From: Bryoerythrophyllum caledonicum
Lineage: Eukaryota; Streptophyta; Bryopsida; Pottiales; Pottiaceae
Direction: 5' to 3'
NCBI GenBank assembly: GCA_963971425.1
Contig: OZ020517.1
Location: forward strand, 8,310,501-8,374,500
DNA: 64,000 nt
Shown here piece by piece: positions 12,875-25,128 of this stretch (the first letter of the stretch is position 1; every line of letters starts with the position of its first letter). The notes beneath the pieces were generated by a model. The model ran no database searches. It was not told the origin of the DNA and saw nothing but the letters and a program-made list of their open reading frames with translations. The position numbers were made by a program, and so were the translations under genes.

Positions 12875-13486
12875 TAACTCTATAGGCTTTAGGATTGCTT
12901 GGAAGGTGATTTGTCTATCTCGTAGAACATTGACGTGTGGCTCACATGTAGGTGACGTACAGGTGCATGTTGGGGTCGTGTTGGAAGGAGCACTGCCCAG
13001 GTTTTATTCCTAACTAACTTTTGTTAGAATAGAAACCCTTGTGATCGAATAGGCCGGTGGTATACTAACTGCGCAGGAAGCTGGATTGCGGAAGGTACAT
13101 CTTAACCTTGAATGGATATATGTGAACAATTTTTGTCAGTCTGATAGGTTGCTTGTAGTAGGTAATGCCAAGAGTGGGCTGAACTGAGAACAAGGAGTCC
13201 TGGCCGCCGAGGCAGGGCGTAGTGTCTCGCCCATTACTTGGTCAGCCCTACACAACGTGACAGTCTCGTATGCCCAATCCAGATGAGACCTTTGGGGTTT
13301 GCCAAGCCGGAGCTTGTCATCAAGGTGTAGTCTGGATTGGGTGGCTTGCGTTCTCTACCTGTTTGAGGGTAGGCTAGGGTCTTAGTTGTCAAAAAACAAA
13401 ATAAAAATAAAATATAATTAAGAAAAAATAATTAAAAGTTAAAAAGAAGTGTAGTTAAAAAGTGCACGTGGATGTGAGGCCGTTAG

Positions 13487-15245
13487 ATGCAACCGCGCAC
13501 CCGATCCTCTATCCCCAACCTTCTACCTGGATTAGACCATAGATCCCGGAGGCCTCGTGGAGGGACTGACCAAGACCGGAGGACTTCTGAGGATAGAGTG
13601 GGGCTAGACGAACAAGGAAGTGGTGTTGAACAGGAAGCCAGCGTATCTGCAACATCCCGAAAACCTGTAGGAAGAGATTTTATAGAGGAGGTAGACGTGG
13701 AGGCGTTGGACGTCATCGACCCTGGTACTCGAGGTAGTGTCCCAATTATAGAGTTAGTGGTGGATCAAGGAGCAGAAGCGATGAGCACAGGTAGTGGAGG
13801 GGACCAAGGCCCAGTGGCTAGGCTTATAAACCCTTTGGTGCAACCCAGGGGTTTACCCATAGTGTTTCCTGCAGGGTTGGCTTCACAATCGGTTCCACCC
13901 AACCTCCCCGTGTTCACAGGTTCAAGGGATGAAGACCCTTCATCACACGTGGAGAGGTTCATCGAGATTCTCAGGACCTCCTTGGTTTCAGAGCCTGGCT
14001 ATTATTTGGTATGGTTTCCCAATACTTTGAGAGGTAGTGCCTATGCATGGTACCGCAACCATGCAGCCAATACCTTCGCGGATTGGAATGCACTTCAGGC
14101 GGCATTTTTGGAAGAGTTTCGGCCAGAGGTGGGCCAGAGTGCAGCCTTGACTGCCTTGTCATCAATTAGACAGGGCATGGATGAGGACATCACATCCTAC
14201 ATCCGTAGGTTTGAGTGGATGGTGACCCGATTTGTGGGTACATTGTTAGACAACGATACTCTTAAACACTTCTTCTTGCAAGGATTTACTGATGAGAAGG
14301 TCATCAGAGAGATCTTAAACTCTCAGCCAGCAAGTTTAACGGCTGCTAAGGAAGCGGCTAGGCGCGTGGAGCAAGTTAACAAGGAGCAAGAGCGGTTGTG
14401 GAGGCGTGAAGGGGAGAAGATTCCGAGTTTCATTCCTATTTATGCTCAGAATCCTGCACCACCTCATCCACCAGCTCGTGGAGGAATTCCTATATCTGTG
14501 AGATATGGGTCAAACCCGGAACAGCCTAGACTAGTGGCACCACCCGTGGTGACACCAGTGCAGATTCAGACACCCATACTGGCTCTTCCAGAGCGGAACT
14601 GGACAGAAGAAATAAAGAAGGAGATCGAGGACACCCAACGCGGGTTCCATGATCGTATGGTTCAACAGATGAACCATATGACTGAACAGATGGCTGCATT
14701 GATGAGGAACCACAATCCTAACCCAATTCCTCCAGCCATTGAGTCAGGGAAGCATCCATCCACCTTGTGGTGTACAAGGTGTGGCCAGGCCGGGCACACC
14801 TCACAGTTCTGCCAAGCTCATCACGTGCATTACGCACCACCTCCTCCGCCTCAATTGTATGTGCCACCTCACAAGAGTCAAGGTTACCAAAGTGGCAGCC
14901 AAGGTTACAATAGCCACGGTAGGGCTAGGAACGAGGTCCATTCCTTTTGTGGCAAGAAACACCCCCCTGGGGAGTGTTGGATTGAGAACCATGTCGTGTG
15001 TGGGAACTGTGGAGGCAACCACCCCACGCATGTGTGTAGAAGACCTGACAAGGTTATTGTGCTACCACATCCACCTGGTAACTATCCACAACAGGCTGTG
15101 GATCAACAACGGGGAGCTAGGCAGCCTCCACATCCAAATGATGTTAGGCCTCCAAACCTATACTACGATTACAATGCCAATAGGCAAACCCAGCAAGCTC
15201 CAGGTGGTTTGCAAACCAAGGCCCAATTTATTCCACTGAATCAGA
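13487..15245 (+). CDS. Retrotransposon gag region
   Basis: Encodes a capsid-type (retrotrans_gag) domain at roughly residues 145-310, with YAWYRNHAANTFADWNAL and the following FLEEF, then a Pro/Gln-rich stretch and zinc knuckles (CTRCGQAGHTSQFC, later CGNCGGNHPTHVC). Part of the element at 11,185-22,460. Confidence 0.9.
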
Positions 15246-15274
15246 ACTAAGGTGGCAACCAACACTCACAAGAT

Positions 15275-18200
15275 GTGAGATACGTGAGTCAGACCACCGA
15301 AGAAGGATATGGACCGCCACCCCTTACAACTTCTGTGGTCATTGAAAATCTGACGCCAGAGTCCAATTTCATTACCCATTCTACTTCGAAGGGTGGTAGT
15401 TCTATGGTGGTTCCATCTTTGGCTATCATGACAAGGTCTATGGGGCCTATACCGGAGGTCATAGAAGAGGAGGAGGATTCTTCCACCACTAATAGTCCTC
15501 CTAGATACTCCGAGATAAAGGAGGTAGCACGGAAAGCCGCCAAGGCAATCCAAGTCGAGGGAGTTCCTTTGAATTTCCATCCCTTGCTAGAAGATTACCC
15601 CTTTCCAATACCAAGTCATAAACAAGATGAAGAAGCGGATGATTGGGAAGGACCCCGAGTGCCCGATTCAGAGAGGTTGCCACCTCGAGGACCCAAAAAG
15701 GTGTCATCACGCCATTCCTATGATTTGTGGGAGGACTTGAGTCGAATGAAGGCGGATATTACCATAGCCCAATTGTTGGAGTTGTCACCGGAGATCCGGA
15801 AGCTGCTCAAGACTAAGCTACCCACTAGACCTCGAAGGAAATCCAAGGTCAAGGTGGCAGCTAGGGCTCATGCACTTAACAAGGTAGCAGAGGTCAAAGC
15901 TGTGGAGGTAGAGGCAATCATTGTGGACAAGGTGTTACCACACACACTAGTGGACGGCGGTAGTAGCTTGAATATCATGCCCTTGCAAACCATGGAGAAG
16001 CTTGGGCTAAGCTTTACGGGACCATCTCCCATTGTGATTAGCATGGCTAATCAAAGTCCTGCAAGGCCTGTAGGCCAAATCAAGGATTGTCAAGTGATGG
16101 TAGGGGGTGAAGTGTACACTTTAACAATTCACGTCATCCAGACTCACTCTTTGAAAGAGTCCTTCCCCTTGCTCTTGGGGCGACCTTGGTTGAGAGCGGC
16201 AGAGGCGGTAGTTAATTGGGGTGGGAACAAGCCTCACATATCCTTTGGTCCAACTCACAACAGAACCAAAGTAAAGATTAGAGCTTCTCAAACTCAGTTT
16301 ACTATTGGATCTAGTGACTCATCGGACAATGATGTCTCTGAGGTCCCTCAAGACCTTCATCAACTTGAATCCAAGCAGCAGCTACCTAACCCAAGGACAA
16401 CATTGGGTGGACAACCCCTTGCATGTTGTTTAGGTCCTAGTTTCTATCATTGGCAAGGAGATGAAGAGTTTGCAGAATGGTTAGAGAAATACCCTGACAC
16501 AGAATCAGAGGTAGTGGAAACAGTGAATTGGATTGAGGGGGTAGCCATGTTCAGTGAAGTAGAGATAAACCACAAGGATGTGATTATATCAGAAGAATCC
16601 TATACCATGAATATGGATGGGACGATCGAGGAGGATATTGAGATCCTCAACGATGAAGAACAGTTGAGGCCTCCCCTCCACTTCAAGAAGACTTCTTCAG
16701 GCATGATAGTAGGTGGAGGAGTCATTGGTTATCCACCCATCCCCGAGGACTGGTATAGAGGCCCTGCAGAACAGCCCCACGTGCTTCAATCTGATTGAAA
16801 ATACCTTGATGTGTCTCGCAATGGAGAAGAGACTCGGAACATCAAGGTTGGAGTCAATCTAAGCAACAAGGAGGTTTCCATGTACAAGGAACTGGTGATG
16901 GAGTATAGAGATATCTTTGCTTGGTCATACAAAGATCTCAAGGGTATACCTCCAGAAATAGCTCAACACCGAATTCCTTTAATCCCCGGAGCCATCCCTG
17001 TACGTCAGAAGGAGCGTCGAATGAACCCCCAGTTGCAGTTGGTAGTCAAGGCTGAACTGGAGAAACTGCTCCAAGCTGGATTTATTATACCTGTGGAGAT
17101 TACAGATTGGGTTTCACCCATGGTTTTGGTAAAGAAGAAGAATGGTAAATTGAGGGTATGCATTGATTATCGGAAGCTAAACAAAAGCACTCAGAAGGAT
17201 CACTTCCCTCTTCCATTCATCAATAGTATCTTGGATGAAGTTGCTGGCCATGAGATGTACACCTTCATGGATGGCTACTCGGGATACAACCAGGTGTCTA
17301 TTGCACCTGAAGATAGACACAAGACAGCCTTCACCACCCCTTGGGGTACCTTCATCTTCTTGGTGATGCCATTTGGGCTTTGTAACGCCCCATCAGCCTT
17401 TCAGAGGGCCATGACTTATGCTTTCTCAGACTTGCTTCACAAGTCTATGACAGTATTCATAGATGATTTCAGCACTCAATCTCATGCTGAATCTCACTTG
17501 GAGTGCGTGAGAGAAGCCTTCGAACGGTGTAAGAAGGCCGGAATAGCTCTCAATCCGGAGAAATTATTCTTAGCAGTTCTCAAGGGTATCACCTTGGGGT
17601 ATGTAGTTTCCAAGGATGGCAGAGAGCCTGACCCGGAGAAGGTAGCGGTTATCACATACTTAGCTGCACCTGTGAATGTGAAGGAACTGGAAAGGTTGTT
17701 AGGCCATATCGGCTGGTATAGGGAGCTGATCCCAGATTACGCTACACGCACAATCCCCATCACACGGCTTCAAAGGAAGTTAGTGAAGTTTGAATGGACA
17801 GAGGAGTGTGAGACAGCACTTTAGTGGCTCAAAAATGCCTTGAGCTCTTACCCGGTTTTGAGGCCTCCCAATTGGAATATGCCCTTCCATGTCTATTGTG
17901 ACGCTTCTGCAGTGGCAGTGGGTAGTGCTTTATACCAACCAAATGGAGATACTAAGAAGGATCTTCCCATAGCTTTTGCTAGCAAGCAATTGAACGCTGC
18001 GGAGAAAAACTACACCACCACGGAGCGTGAGTGTTTGGCTATGGTGTTTTCTGTGAAGAAATTCCGCCATTACCTCCTTCTAAATCCGGTGGTTTTCTTT
18101 GTGGACCATATGGCAATCAAGTATCTAGTAAACAAGGCAGATTTGAGTGGTAGGATTGCTCGTTGGGTTCTTCTTTTGGAGGAGTTTGACTACAAGGTGG

Positions 18201-19576
18201 AGTACAAGCCTGGCAAGATCCATAATCAAGCAGACCACTTGTCCAGGTTAAATGAGACTGTGGGTTCAACTCCAATTGAGGATGGATTGGTAGATGAAGA
18301 GCTGTTCACTGTCACCTCTAGACCCAAGTGGTATGACCACATTGCCCAGTTCTTAGCCACTCAACAACTGCCTGAAGAGCTGTCACATCATGAGCGTCGC
18401 AAGGTGAGGGTGAATAGCCGTCACTTTGCCATTGTGGGCCACCGGTTGTATCGTCGAGGAGTGGACGGTTTATTGCGACGTTGTGTGATTGAAAAGGAAG
18501 TGCCCAAGATCTTAGCAGCATGCCATGACAGCGCATGCGGGGGACACTTTGCTGGGAGATTGACCGCACAGAAAGCCTTGAGGGCGGGATACTTTTGGCC
18601 CACGATGTTTCAAGATGCCCATGATTATGCCAAGTGTTGTGACGCTTGTGAGAGGTATGCAAAGAACGATTTGCACATGGCCATGCCGTTACATATCTCC
18701 TTGCCACTTGCCCCATTTGAAAAGTGGGGCATTGACTACATTGGAGAAGTTCATCCCAATTCTTCTCGTGGGATGAAGCACATCATTGTGGCCACAGAGT
18801 ACCTCACCAAATGGGCTGAGGCTAAGGCTGTAAAGGCTAATGACGCGGTTCATGCAGCCAATTTTTTGTTTGAGAATGTCATCACAAGGTTTGGGTGCCC
18901 CAAAACCCTCATTAGTGATCGTGGCACTCATTTCCTAAACTCCGTGATTGAGTCAATGACCGAGAGGTTTGATATCAACCACCGAATGACTACACCATAT
19001 CACCCCCAAACCAATGGTAATACAGAGAGGGTGAATCAGACTTTGGTGAATATTTTGAGGAAGACGGTCCACGATTCAAAGAGGGATTGGGACACCAAAC
19101 TCTCTGCTGCCTTGTGGGCATATCGGACCACCTACAAGGTGACCACAAAAGCCACTCCATTTTCCTTGGTTTATGGGGTGGAGTCAATTCTTCCTATTGA
19201 GTTTGAGGTTCAATCTCTTCGGGTAGCTATTGATGAAAGGATGACGATGGCGCCATCTTTGATTGAGAGATTGGAGATGCTAGAGAGCCTGGATGAGTCT
19301 CGCAGGGCAAGTGCTCAACACATAGAAACTATCCAGCGTAGGAGGAAGTTGGCCTTTGATAAAAGGCACAAAACACGCATCCTCTTACCGGGTATGTTGG
19401 TAATGTTACAAGATGCTAGGAAACTTGATTTTCCTGGTAAGCTTGATGCAGTCTGGATGGGTCCTTATTTGGTGGTGGAGGCTTATCCAAACAACTCCGT
19501 TCAGCTACAAACATTGAACGGAGAAGTATTTCCGACAAGGACTTCTGGTAATCGATGCAAGGAATACAAGGTGTGA
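15275..19576 (+). CDS. Retrotransposon pol region (PR-RT-RH-IN)
   Basis: Protease with VDGGSSLNIM at about 15,950; reverse transcriptase at about 16,960-17,600 with KLRVCIDYRKLN, MDGYSGYNQV and the VFIDDF form of the YxDD box; RNase H at about 17,880-18,250 (TERECLAMVFSVKKFRHYL); integrase at about 18,500-19,200 with the zinc-binding region, WGIDYIG, LISDRGTHF and HPQTNGNTERVNQ. The strand and frame are shared with gag. Part of the element at 11,185-22,460, counted there among its few interruptions. Confidence 0.92.
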
Positions 19577-19917
19577 TGATGTAGAAGTCTAATCTAGGAG
19601 TTTCCGCGTTCTAGAAGGTCAGTTAAAGTCTACCTACCTTGGCATCATACATTATTAGTTGAGCCAATTATAGGATGCCAATCCTAGCTCAACCATGTCC
19701 ATCCACGATGGCCTTATCTTTTAGGATAAATATCCACGACTGGTGTCAGGGAAAAATCACAATGGCACTGTGGTTGTAAATTTAGAAGTATAAACTTAGT
19801 ATAAGTTGGTGCAAGAGCGATGGCTTCTCATCCTTACCACTTCCTCCACACCTCTCATCTTATCCTCTCTTATTTTCTCTCTACTCATTCTTAGTTCTAA
19901 GCGTAGCTTCTGTCGAT

Positions 19918-20577
19918 ATGTCAAATACCGTATGGTTCCGATCCTCGGGCTCGGCCGGTGAGGCAGATACCGGTGAACAACCTTCAACTAGTGAGGGTGT
20001 TCAACCGTTAGCTAGTAACCAGAGTCTAGAGCTATCACTTGCAGACCTTCCAGATAGAGAAATATCATTGACCCAACCTCCTTCCCCTCATAGTAGGTGG
20101 CGTGAACCATCACAAGTCGATTTACTTCCACTACCTCCGGCACAACGTCGGCGGTTGAATGCCCCATCCAACTTCGGTCAGAGGGGAAGGGGTCCTTTGA
20201 GTCCGCACCCACCTTTATTTCCACCTTTGCCGACGCGAGTTGCGGACAAACCGGAACCTTCAGCATCAACCAAAAATGAAGTGCTTTATATAGGCAATTT
20301 GTTACCTGGACAAGCTAGAGTGCTAGGTCAATTTTTATGGGTTGGTAGAACCGAGCCAGAGGGCCCAATCCGATACTTCGAGGCTACTTATGAGGGTCCT
20401 AATGATAATCAATATTGGGGAGCTTTTAGGCCTCCAATTCCACCACAAGAGGGGGCGACACACTGGGGCCATCATCGGTGGTTGTTGGGTCATCCAAGGG
20501 AGCTATCGGAGGCAGACTTAGCGGCACAGGTCGGAGATATGACACACCGTACGTTACGATTTCTGCATCTTCCGTAG
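19918..20577 (+). CDS. Extra sense-strand frame downstream of integrase (219 aa)
   Basis: An ATG-initiated frame of 219 codons between the integrase and the 3' LTR, on the element's sense strand. The first half is Ser/Pro-rich; the second half is more ordered (VLYIGNLLPGQARVLGQFLW, then HWGHHRWLLGHP). No transmembrane segment, so it does not look like an envelope. Additional frames at this place are known in Tat/Athila-type elements, but I do not recognise this protein. A run of about 30 A residues lies some 80 bp behind it (20,658-20,688). Confidence 0.55.
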   Translation: MSNTVWFRSSGSAGEADTGEQPSTSEGVQPLASNQSLELSLADLPDREISLTQPPSPHSRWREPSQVDLLPLPPAQRRRLNAPSNFGQRGRGPLSPHPPLFPPLPTRVADKPEPSASTKNEVLYIGNLLPGQARVLGQFLWVGRTEPEGPIRYFEATYEGPNDNQYWGAFRPPIPPQEGATHWGHHRWLLGHPRELSEADLAAQVGDMTHRTLRFLHLP

Positions 20578-20655
20578 GCGCAAAACTTCCCAACTCTTCT
20601 AATATAGATAGCTTTAGTTTTTATGATAGCTCTCTTACATATAAAAACTATAAAA

Positions 20656-20689
<34 letters not shown>

Positions 20690-20750
20690 TTTTGACCGTG
20701 TGCCCAATGTTGGGTATCTCTCCTGTTAGTCGTCCCAGATGGCCGCCATA

Positions 20751-22460
20751 TGTGAGCGCTCAGAAGCGCCACAATGTTAGTTAGTGATTAGTTAGTGAAA
20801 AATTGTCTTGTTTATTTCAATTAGTAGTTAGATTAGTAGTTAGTAGCGCCTTCTAGTGTGTTATTAGTAAAGGTTAGTTAACTGGACTCCACGTAGCCTT
20901 AAATTAGTGTGGAGGGCAAAATTAGAGTTATTAATAGGAAATTAGACTTGCGAAAAGCAAAAGAGACATAGAAACCCACTAGTGAATTAGAATTAGTATG
21001 TTGTTCTAGGTAATTCAAGTTAGTAGTTTAGTATTTAATTCAGTTAGTGGAAAAGTTATATTAGAACCTCAATTGTATGGTACTTATGTTATTGTGAAAA
21101 GAGAAAAAATAGAAGATAAGAAAAAGAAAAAAGAAAAAAACTAGTAGCAAATAGATTTAACGATTAAAGTAAACCACTTGGTTTCTAATGATCTAGAACT
21201 CGGATTTGGACTTGTGAATAATCAATCTTGGGATTAAAGTGTGTTTTGAACACATTGGTGGTGTTAGTTTTGCTCAAATCCTATTAGTTTGGTAGATATA
21301 GGCATGTTCAGCCCTAAAATCGAGTTTAGGGCTTTGGTGATCGTGGGCCCTTGATCTTGATTAGGGATTGTTAGATTCAAGGGTAGGGATGTGGCCGCCA
21401 CCCTTGGGCCTCCTCCCACTTGGATAAGAGGCGTGGGTGGCCACTCTCCCTCGCTCTTTTTTTGCCTTGGGCGAAGCTATGCCAAAACTTCTTCTATTTT
21501 CCCTCTTATTTTTTAGGCTGCGGTTAATCTTGTTTAGCTAAATGGATACTTAGAGTTAGGACTTGATATTTTAGCAGTAGTTAGATCTTATTGTTAGCTT
21601 TCGAGAGGTACTAAGCACGCTCCATTTGGAGCAGTGACAAAGGAGTTATAGGATAATTTGTAGAAAGAGGTCTGTTGCCTTGGCAGAATTAGAGCATCAA
21701 CTTTGGAGGGCCATTGCCGGCGGACCACGACGACTTTGGAGTCTATTTTTTCAGGAAATGTAGCCCTTGAAGTTGGCTTTTTGTGGACATCCAGCACGCT
21801 CAAATCCGAGCACAGAGGACTGAGTTACAGCGGTTTTGGTGTCCGGGGTGCTGTTGCTAGCTTGATTCGGTTCACCAACTTTGACGGACCTCTGCGAACG
21901 AACGACAACGATTCTGGAGCTGAAAATTGGCACGCTTGTAGATCTTCAAGTCAGGATTCTAGGGACTCTAAGCTCGCTTACATCCGATCAGCGACGACAA
22001 AGTTATAGGGATTCTAGCGACAAGGGGTGTGCTGCCTTGATCGGAGCACGTTTTTTCATGCATTTTTATTCTCCTTGAATGTTCATCGTGTATTTTTGAC
22101 TTCTTACTTCTACCCTTGAGTTTCATTGTTTATTTATTTACTTCCATATCAAGTTACTTATACTTTACCTTGTATGGTTAAAGTCTTTAACCTTAACATC
22201 ATCTAATGAAATTCATCCATTAGGTTTTAGGGATCATCCATTAGGTTTTAGGGATCATCCATTAGGTTTTAGGGTTTCATCCATTAGGTTTTAGGGATCA
22301 TCCATTAGGTTTTAGGGTTTCATCCATTAGGTGTTAGGATTTCATCCATTAGGTGTTAGGATTTCATCCATTAGGTTTTAGGGTTCCATCCATTAGGTTT
22401 AGGGTTTCATCCATGCAATTTAGGTTGGATGAAATTAGATAGGGTTAATTTTGGTTCACA
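20751..22460 (+). repeat. 3' LTR (1,710 bp)
   Basis: Matches the 5' LTR from TGTGAGCGC to GGTTCACA. The internal 21-bp repeat has ten units here against eight in the 5' LTR, which accounts for the 43-bp length difference. One substitution was noticed (a T/A difference shortly after the start). A classical polypurine tract directly in front of it is not evident. Confidence 0.95.
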
Positions 22461-22465
22461 AGAGA

Positions 22466-24024
22466 GCACTAGAATGTCTGCTGCAGAGGCTTGCTTCAAA
22501 TCATTTGTGGAAGAAGTTGGATGTCCTCAACCTCATCGTTCTATTTGCCGTAAGGATGACAACACAGTCGTGCCTCTTATTCTCCTTCCAATGAATACAA
22601 TAAAATTTGACGTATTTAATTACGTGAATGAAGAGGTGAAGAGAATATGCAATGGAGAAACCATTTCAATTAGCTCGTTCCATAGGATGTGGCGTTTGAG
22701 ATATCCCCATGTCCAAGTTCCACCATTCTCAAGGTTCTCAAAGTGTTATCATTGTTGGGAATATAAATGTGCTATGGAGGGAACAACCAATGCTGATGCA
22801 AGGATTAGGATCAAAGAATTGTTTATGTTGCATCTACGCATCCAAATGGAGGAACGTAGGCATTATTGGATATTCAAGAGGTCATGTTATATCCACCCTG
22901 AGTTGTACATGTGCATCATTGTGGATGGCATGGACCAAAACACGACCATGGTACCTAGAATGCGTCAAACCATAAAGAACATTGAACACTGGTTTGTGAA
23001 GACCCATCTATGCGAGGCTCTAGTACATAGAATCGGTTTGTATAGCGATGTATGGTTTGGAGCTCACCACAAACATGACAGCAACCAGGTCGTGAGCACA
23101 TTGTTGTATGTTATTGGAGACGTGTTGCGGAGGAAGGGATTTTTGCCACCAATATTGCGCATCCAAGCAGATAATTGCACCCGTGAGAATAAAAACATCT
23201 ATATGTTTGCTCTATGCGCATCCTTGGTGGAATTGGGATTTTTTCAAGAGGTGGAACTCTCTTTCCTTATAGTGGGCCATACACATGAAGATATTAATCA
23301 ACGCTTTAGTTGTATATCAAGTACTTTGAAGAGATCGGACGTGGAATCCTTAAAAGAAATGCTTAATCTTGTAGAACGGGGAACGTCTCCTACGGAAGCA
23401 TTTGTCACCGCACGGCTGTTAGAGAATGTCTGGGATTGGAAACAGTTCATAACACCCCACCTACTAACAGGTCCGGATTCATTGGTTGGCATAACATTTC
23501 CACACCACATGCGATTCTATATAGATGATAGAAATGGGACCCACAAGGTTCGAGTGCAACACAAACATTACTGCAATGATGCTTAAGGATCGGAGACAGG
23601 GACAAAGACTTTGAAGTCGCTGCCAAGTAGAGATGAGCGACCAGCGTTCGCAAATGTATTTGCAGTGAACGAACGGGAGCTAAAAGCGTTGGATGACTTC
23701 ATTGCCTATAAACAGAGGTGCATTGAAAGATTGCAACATGTGGAAAGGAACCGTGATGCTAAAGTAGAGGTCGAGAAATTGAAACTCTATTTAGCCAAAT
23801 TTCCACACAAAGACCGTAGCAACGAGCATCATTCTTTACCATTTTGGCCTTCAGATGTGTCCAATACCGCAATTGCGGAACGTGTTTCATTAGATGAAGT
23901 CAACGGCCCAGGCGACGAAAATCGCGAAGTAACCGTCGTGGACCAAATTGTGGCTATACTTCCAAATGCAGACTCTTGTGGGAGTCTAAAACTCCCACTT
24001 GGTCGCCCCTACCAAAAAAATTAG
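22466..24024 (+). pseudogene. DUF7869-type transposase-like gene, 3' half
   Basis: Continues the frame broken at 11,184. Residues include a Cys/His-containing segment (FSKCYHCWEYKC), then three acidic sites typical of an RNase H-like catalytic fold: IIVDGMDQNT, RIQADNCTRENKN and LIVGHTHEDINQRF. This D-D-E-like pattern with DNC.RENKN and GHTHEDI.Q is the signature of the family I know as DUF7869. One in-frame TAA (23,584-23,586) is followed by 146 further open codons in the same frame, rich in charged helices (YKQRCIERLQHVERN). The C-terminus reads into an inverted repeat (GTGGGAGT...ACTCCCAC at about 23,978-23,998), so the natural end may be lost. Function of the family is unproven; a transposase or recombinase-like role is inferred from the acidic triad. 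Confidence 0.7.
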
Positions 24025-24820
24025 TTAAAATAGGTTTTTTAGTATTAGTTAAGTAGAAAAATAGTTAGTATTGTGTGAAATTAGATTAGATAGCGAATAG
24101 AGAAAATAGAGAAATGCTTAAGTAGTTAATTAGGTTTATAGTGGTGATAAAACCAGGTCTTAAAATCACTAATTTAAGTCCCGGGAATCAATTTCAAAAG
24201 AGTCCTGGGAGATATCCCGGGACGTAAGTCTAAAATCACCACTTAAATCTAAATTAACTAGTTGAGTTTAGAAGGTAGTTAGAAGTAGTTGAGTTCTTCT
24301 AGATGCTAATTCTTGTTTGAATTAGTAGTAGTGGTAGAGAAAAGAAAAGAAAAGACAAAAAAGAAAAAGATAAAAGAAAACGAAAAAGAAAAGAAAAAGA
24401 TTCCGAAAATTAAAAAATTAAAAATAAAATTAAAAAATTAAAAAATACATACATGGGTATCAACCCGGGTATGAACTAGCCCGGGTACCAACCCGGGTAT
24501 GGGCTGATACCCGGGTACCCGGGTATCTCCAGCCGTCATGGTCGGCCTCTCTCTCCCCGAAATTTCACCTGTCCTCTCCAGAAACTTTTTCCTCCCTCCA
24601 GAACTCTTCTCTCCTCCCCCTCCTTCTCTAAAAATCTCCCCCCCCTTCGAATTTTCTCCTCTATCTCCCTATCTAGTTCTCTCTCTCTCATAGGTTCTCT
24701 CTCTTTCTCTCTCTATTTTGTCTTTTTGGAGTTGGGGTTTGAAGAAGTAGTCAAAGGAGTGAAGAAGAGGTGGTGCAACAAGGAGGAAGAAGAAGGAGAG
24801 GAGGCTTTTCAAGTGTCTTC

Positions 24821-25128
24821 GAGGTGCGCGGACTAGGGTTTGGTGGAAGAGGTGCGCGAGCTAGGGTTTGGTGAAAGAGGTGCGCGAACTAGGGTTTGGT
24901 GGAAGAGGTGCCCGAGCTACGTTTTGGTGGAAGAGGTGCGCGAACTAGGGTTTGGTGGAAGAGGTGCGCGAGCTACGGTTTGGTGGAAGAGGTGCGCGGA
25001 CTAGGGTTTGGTGGAAGAGGTGCGCGAACTAGGGTTTGGTGGAAGAGGTGCGCGAGCTACGGTTTGGTGGAAGAGGTGCGCGAGCTAGGGTTTGGTGGAA
25101 GAGGTGCGCAAGCTAGGGTTTGGTGGAG
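24821..25128 (+). repeat. 28-bp minisatellite, 11 units
   Basis: Exactly eleven 28-bp units of the form GAGGTGCGCGAACTAGGG followed by TTTGGTGGAA. Variation is concentrated at two positions (GGACT, GAGCT or GAACT; TAGGG or TACGG). Because 28 is not a multiple of three, the repeat cycles through all frames and the open frame across it is not evidence for a protein. Confidence 0.95.

Larger units (their letters stand above)
11185..22460 (+). mobile_element. Young Ty3/gypsy LTR retrotransposon, 11.3 kb
   Basis: Both LTRs, a primer-binding-like site, gag, protease, reverse transcriptase, RNase H and integrase are present in the canonical Ty3/gypsy order, followed by an extra sense-strand reading frame. 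No chromodomain is seen after the integrase; together with the DGGSS protease motif, a tRNA-Asp-like primer site and the additional downstream frame this points to a non-chromovirus (Tat/Athila-like) lineage. The LTRs start TG and end CA and are flanked by AGAGA. By eye they differ by one substitution plus a repeat-number change, so the insertion is very recent. The element looks structurally whole; its coding run has about three interruptions, all without loss of frame. It lies inside a DUF7869-type gene. Confidence 0.93.
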
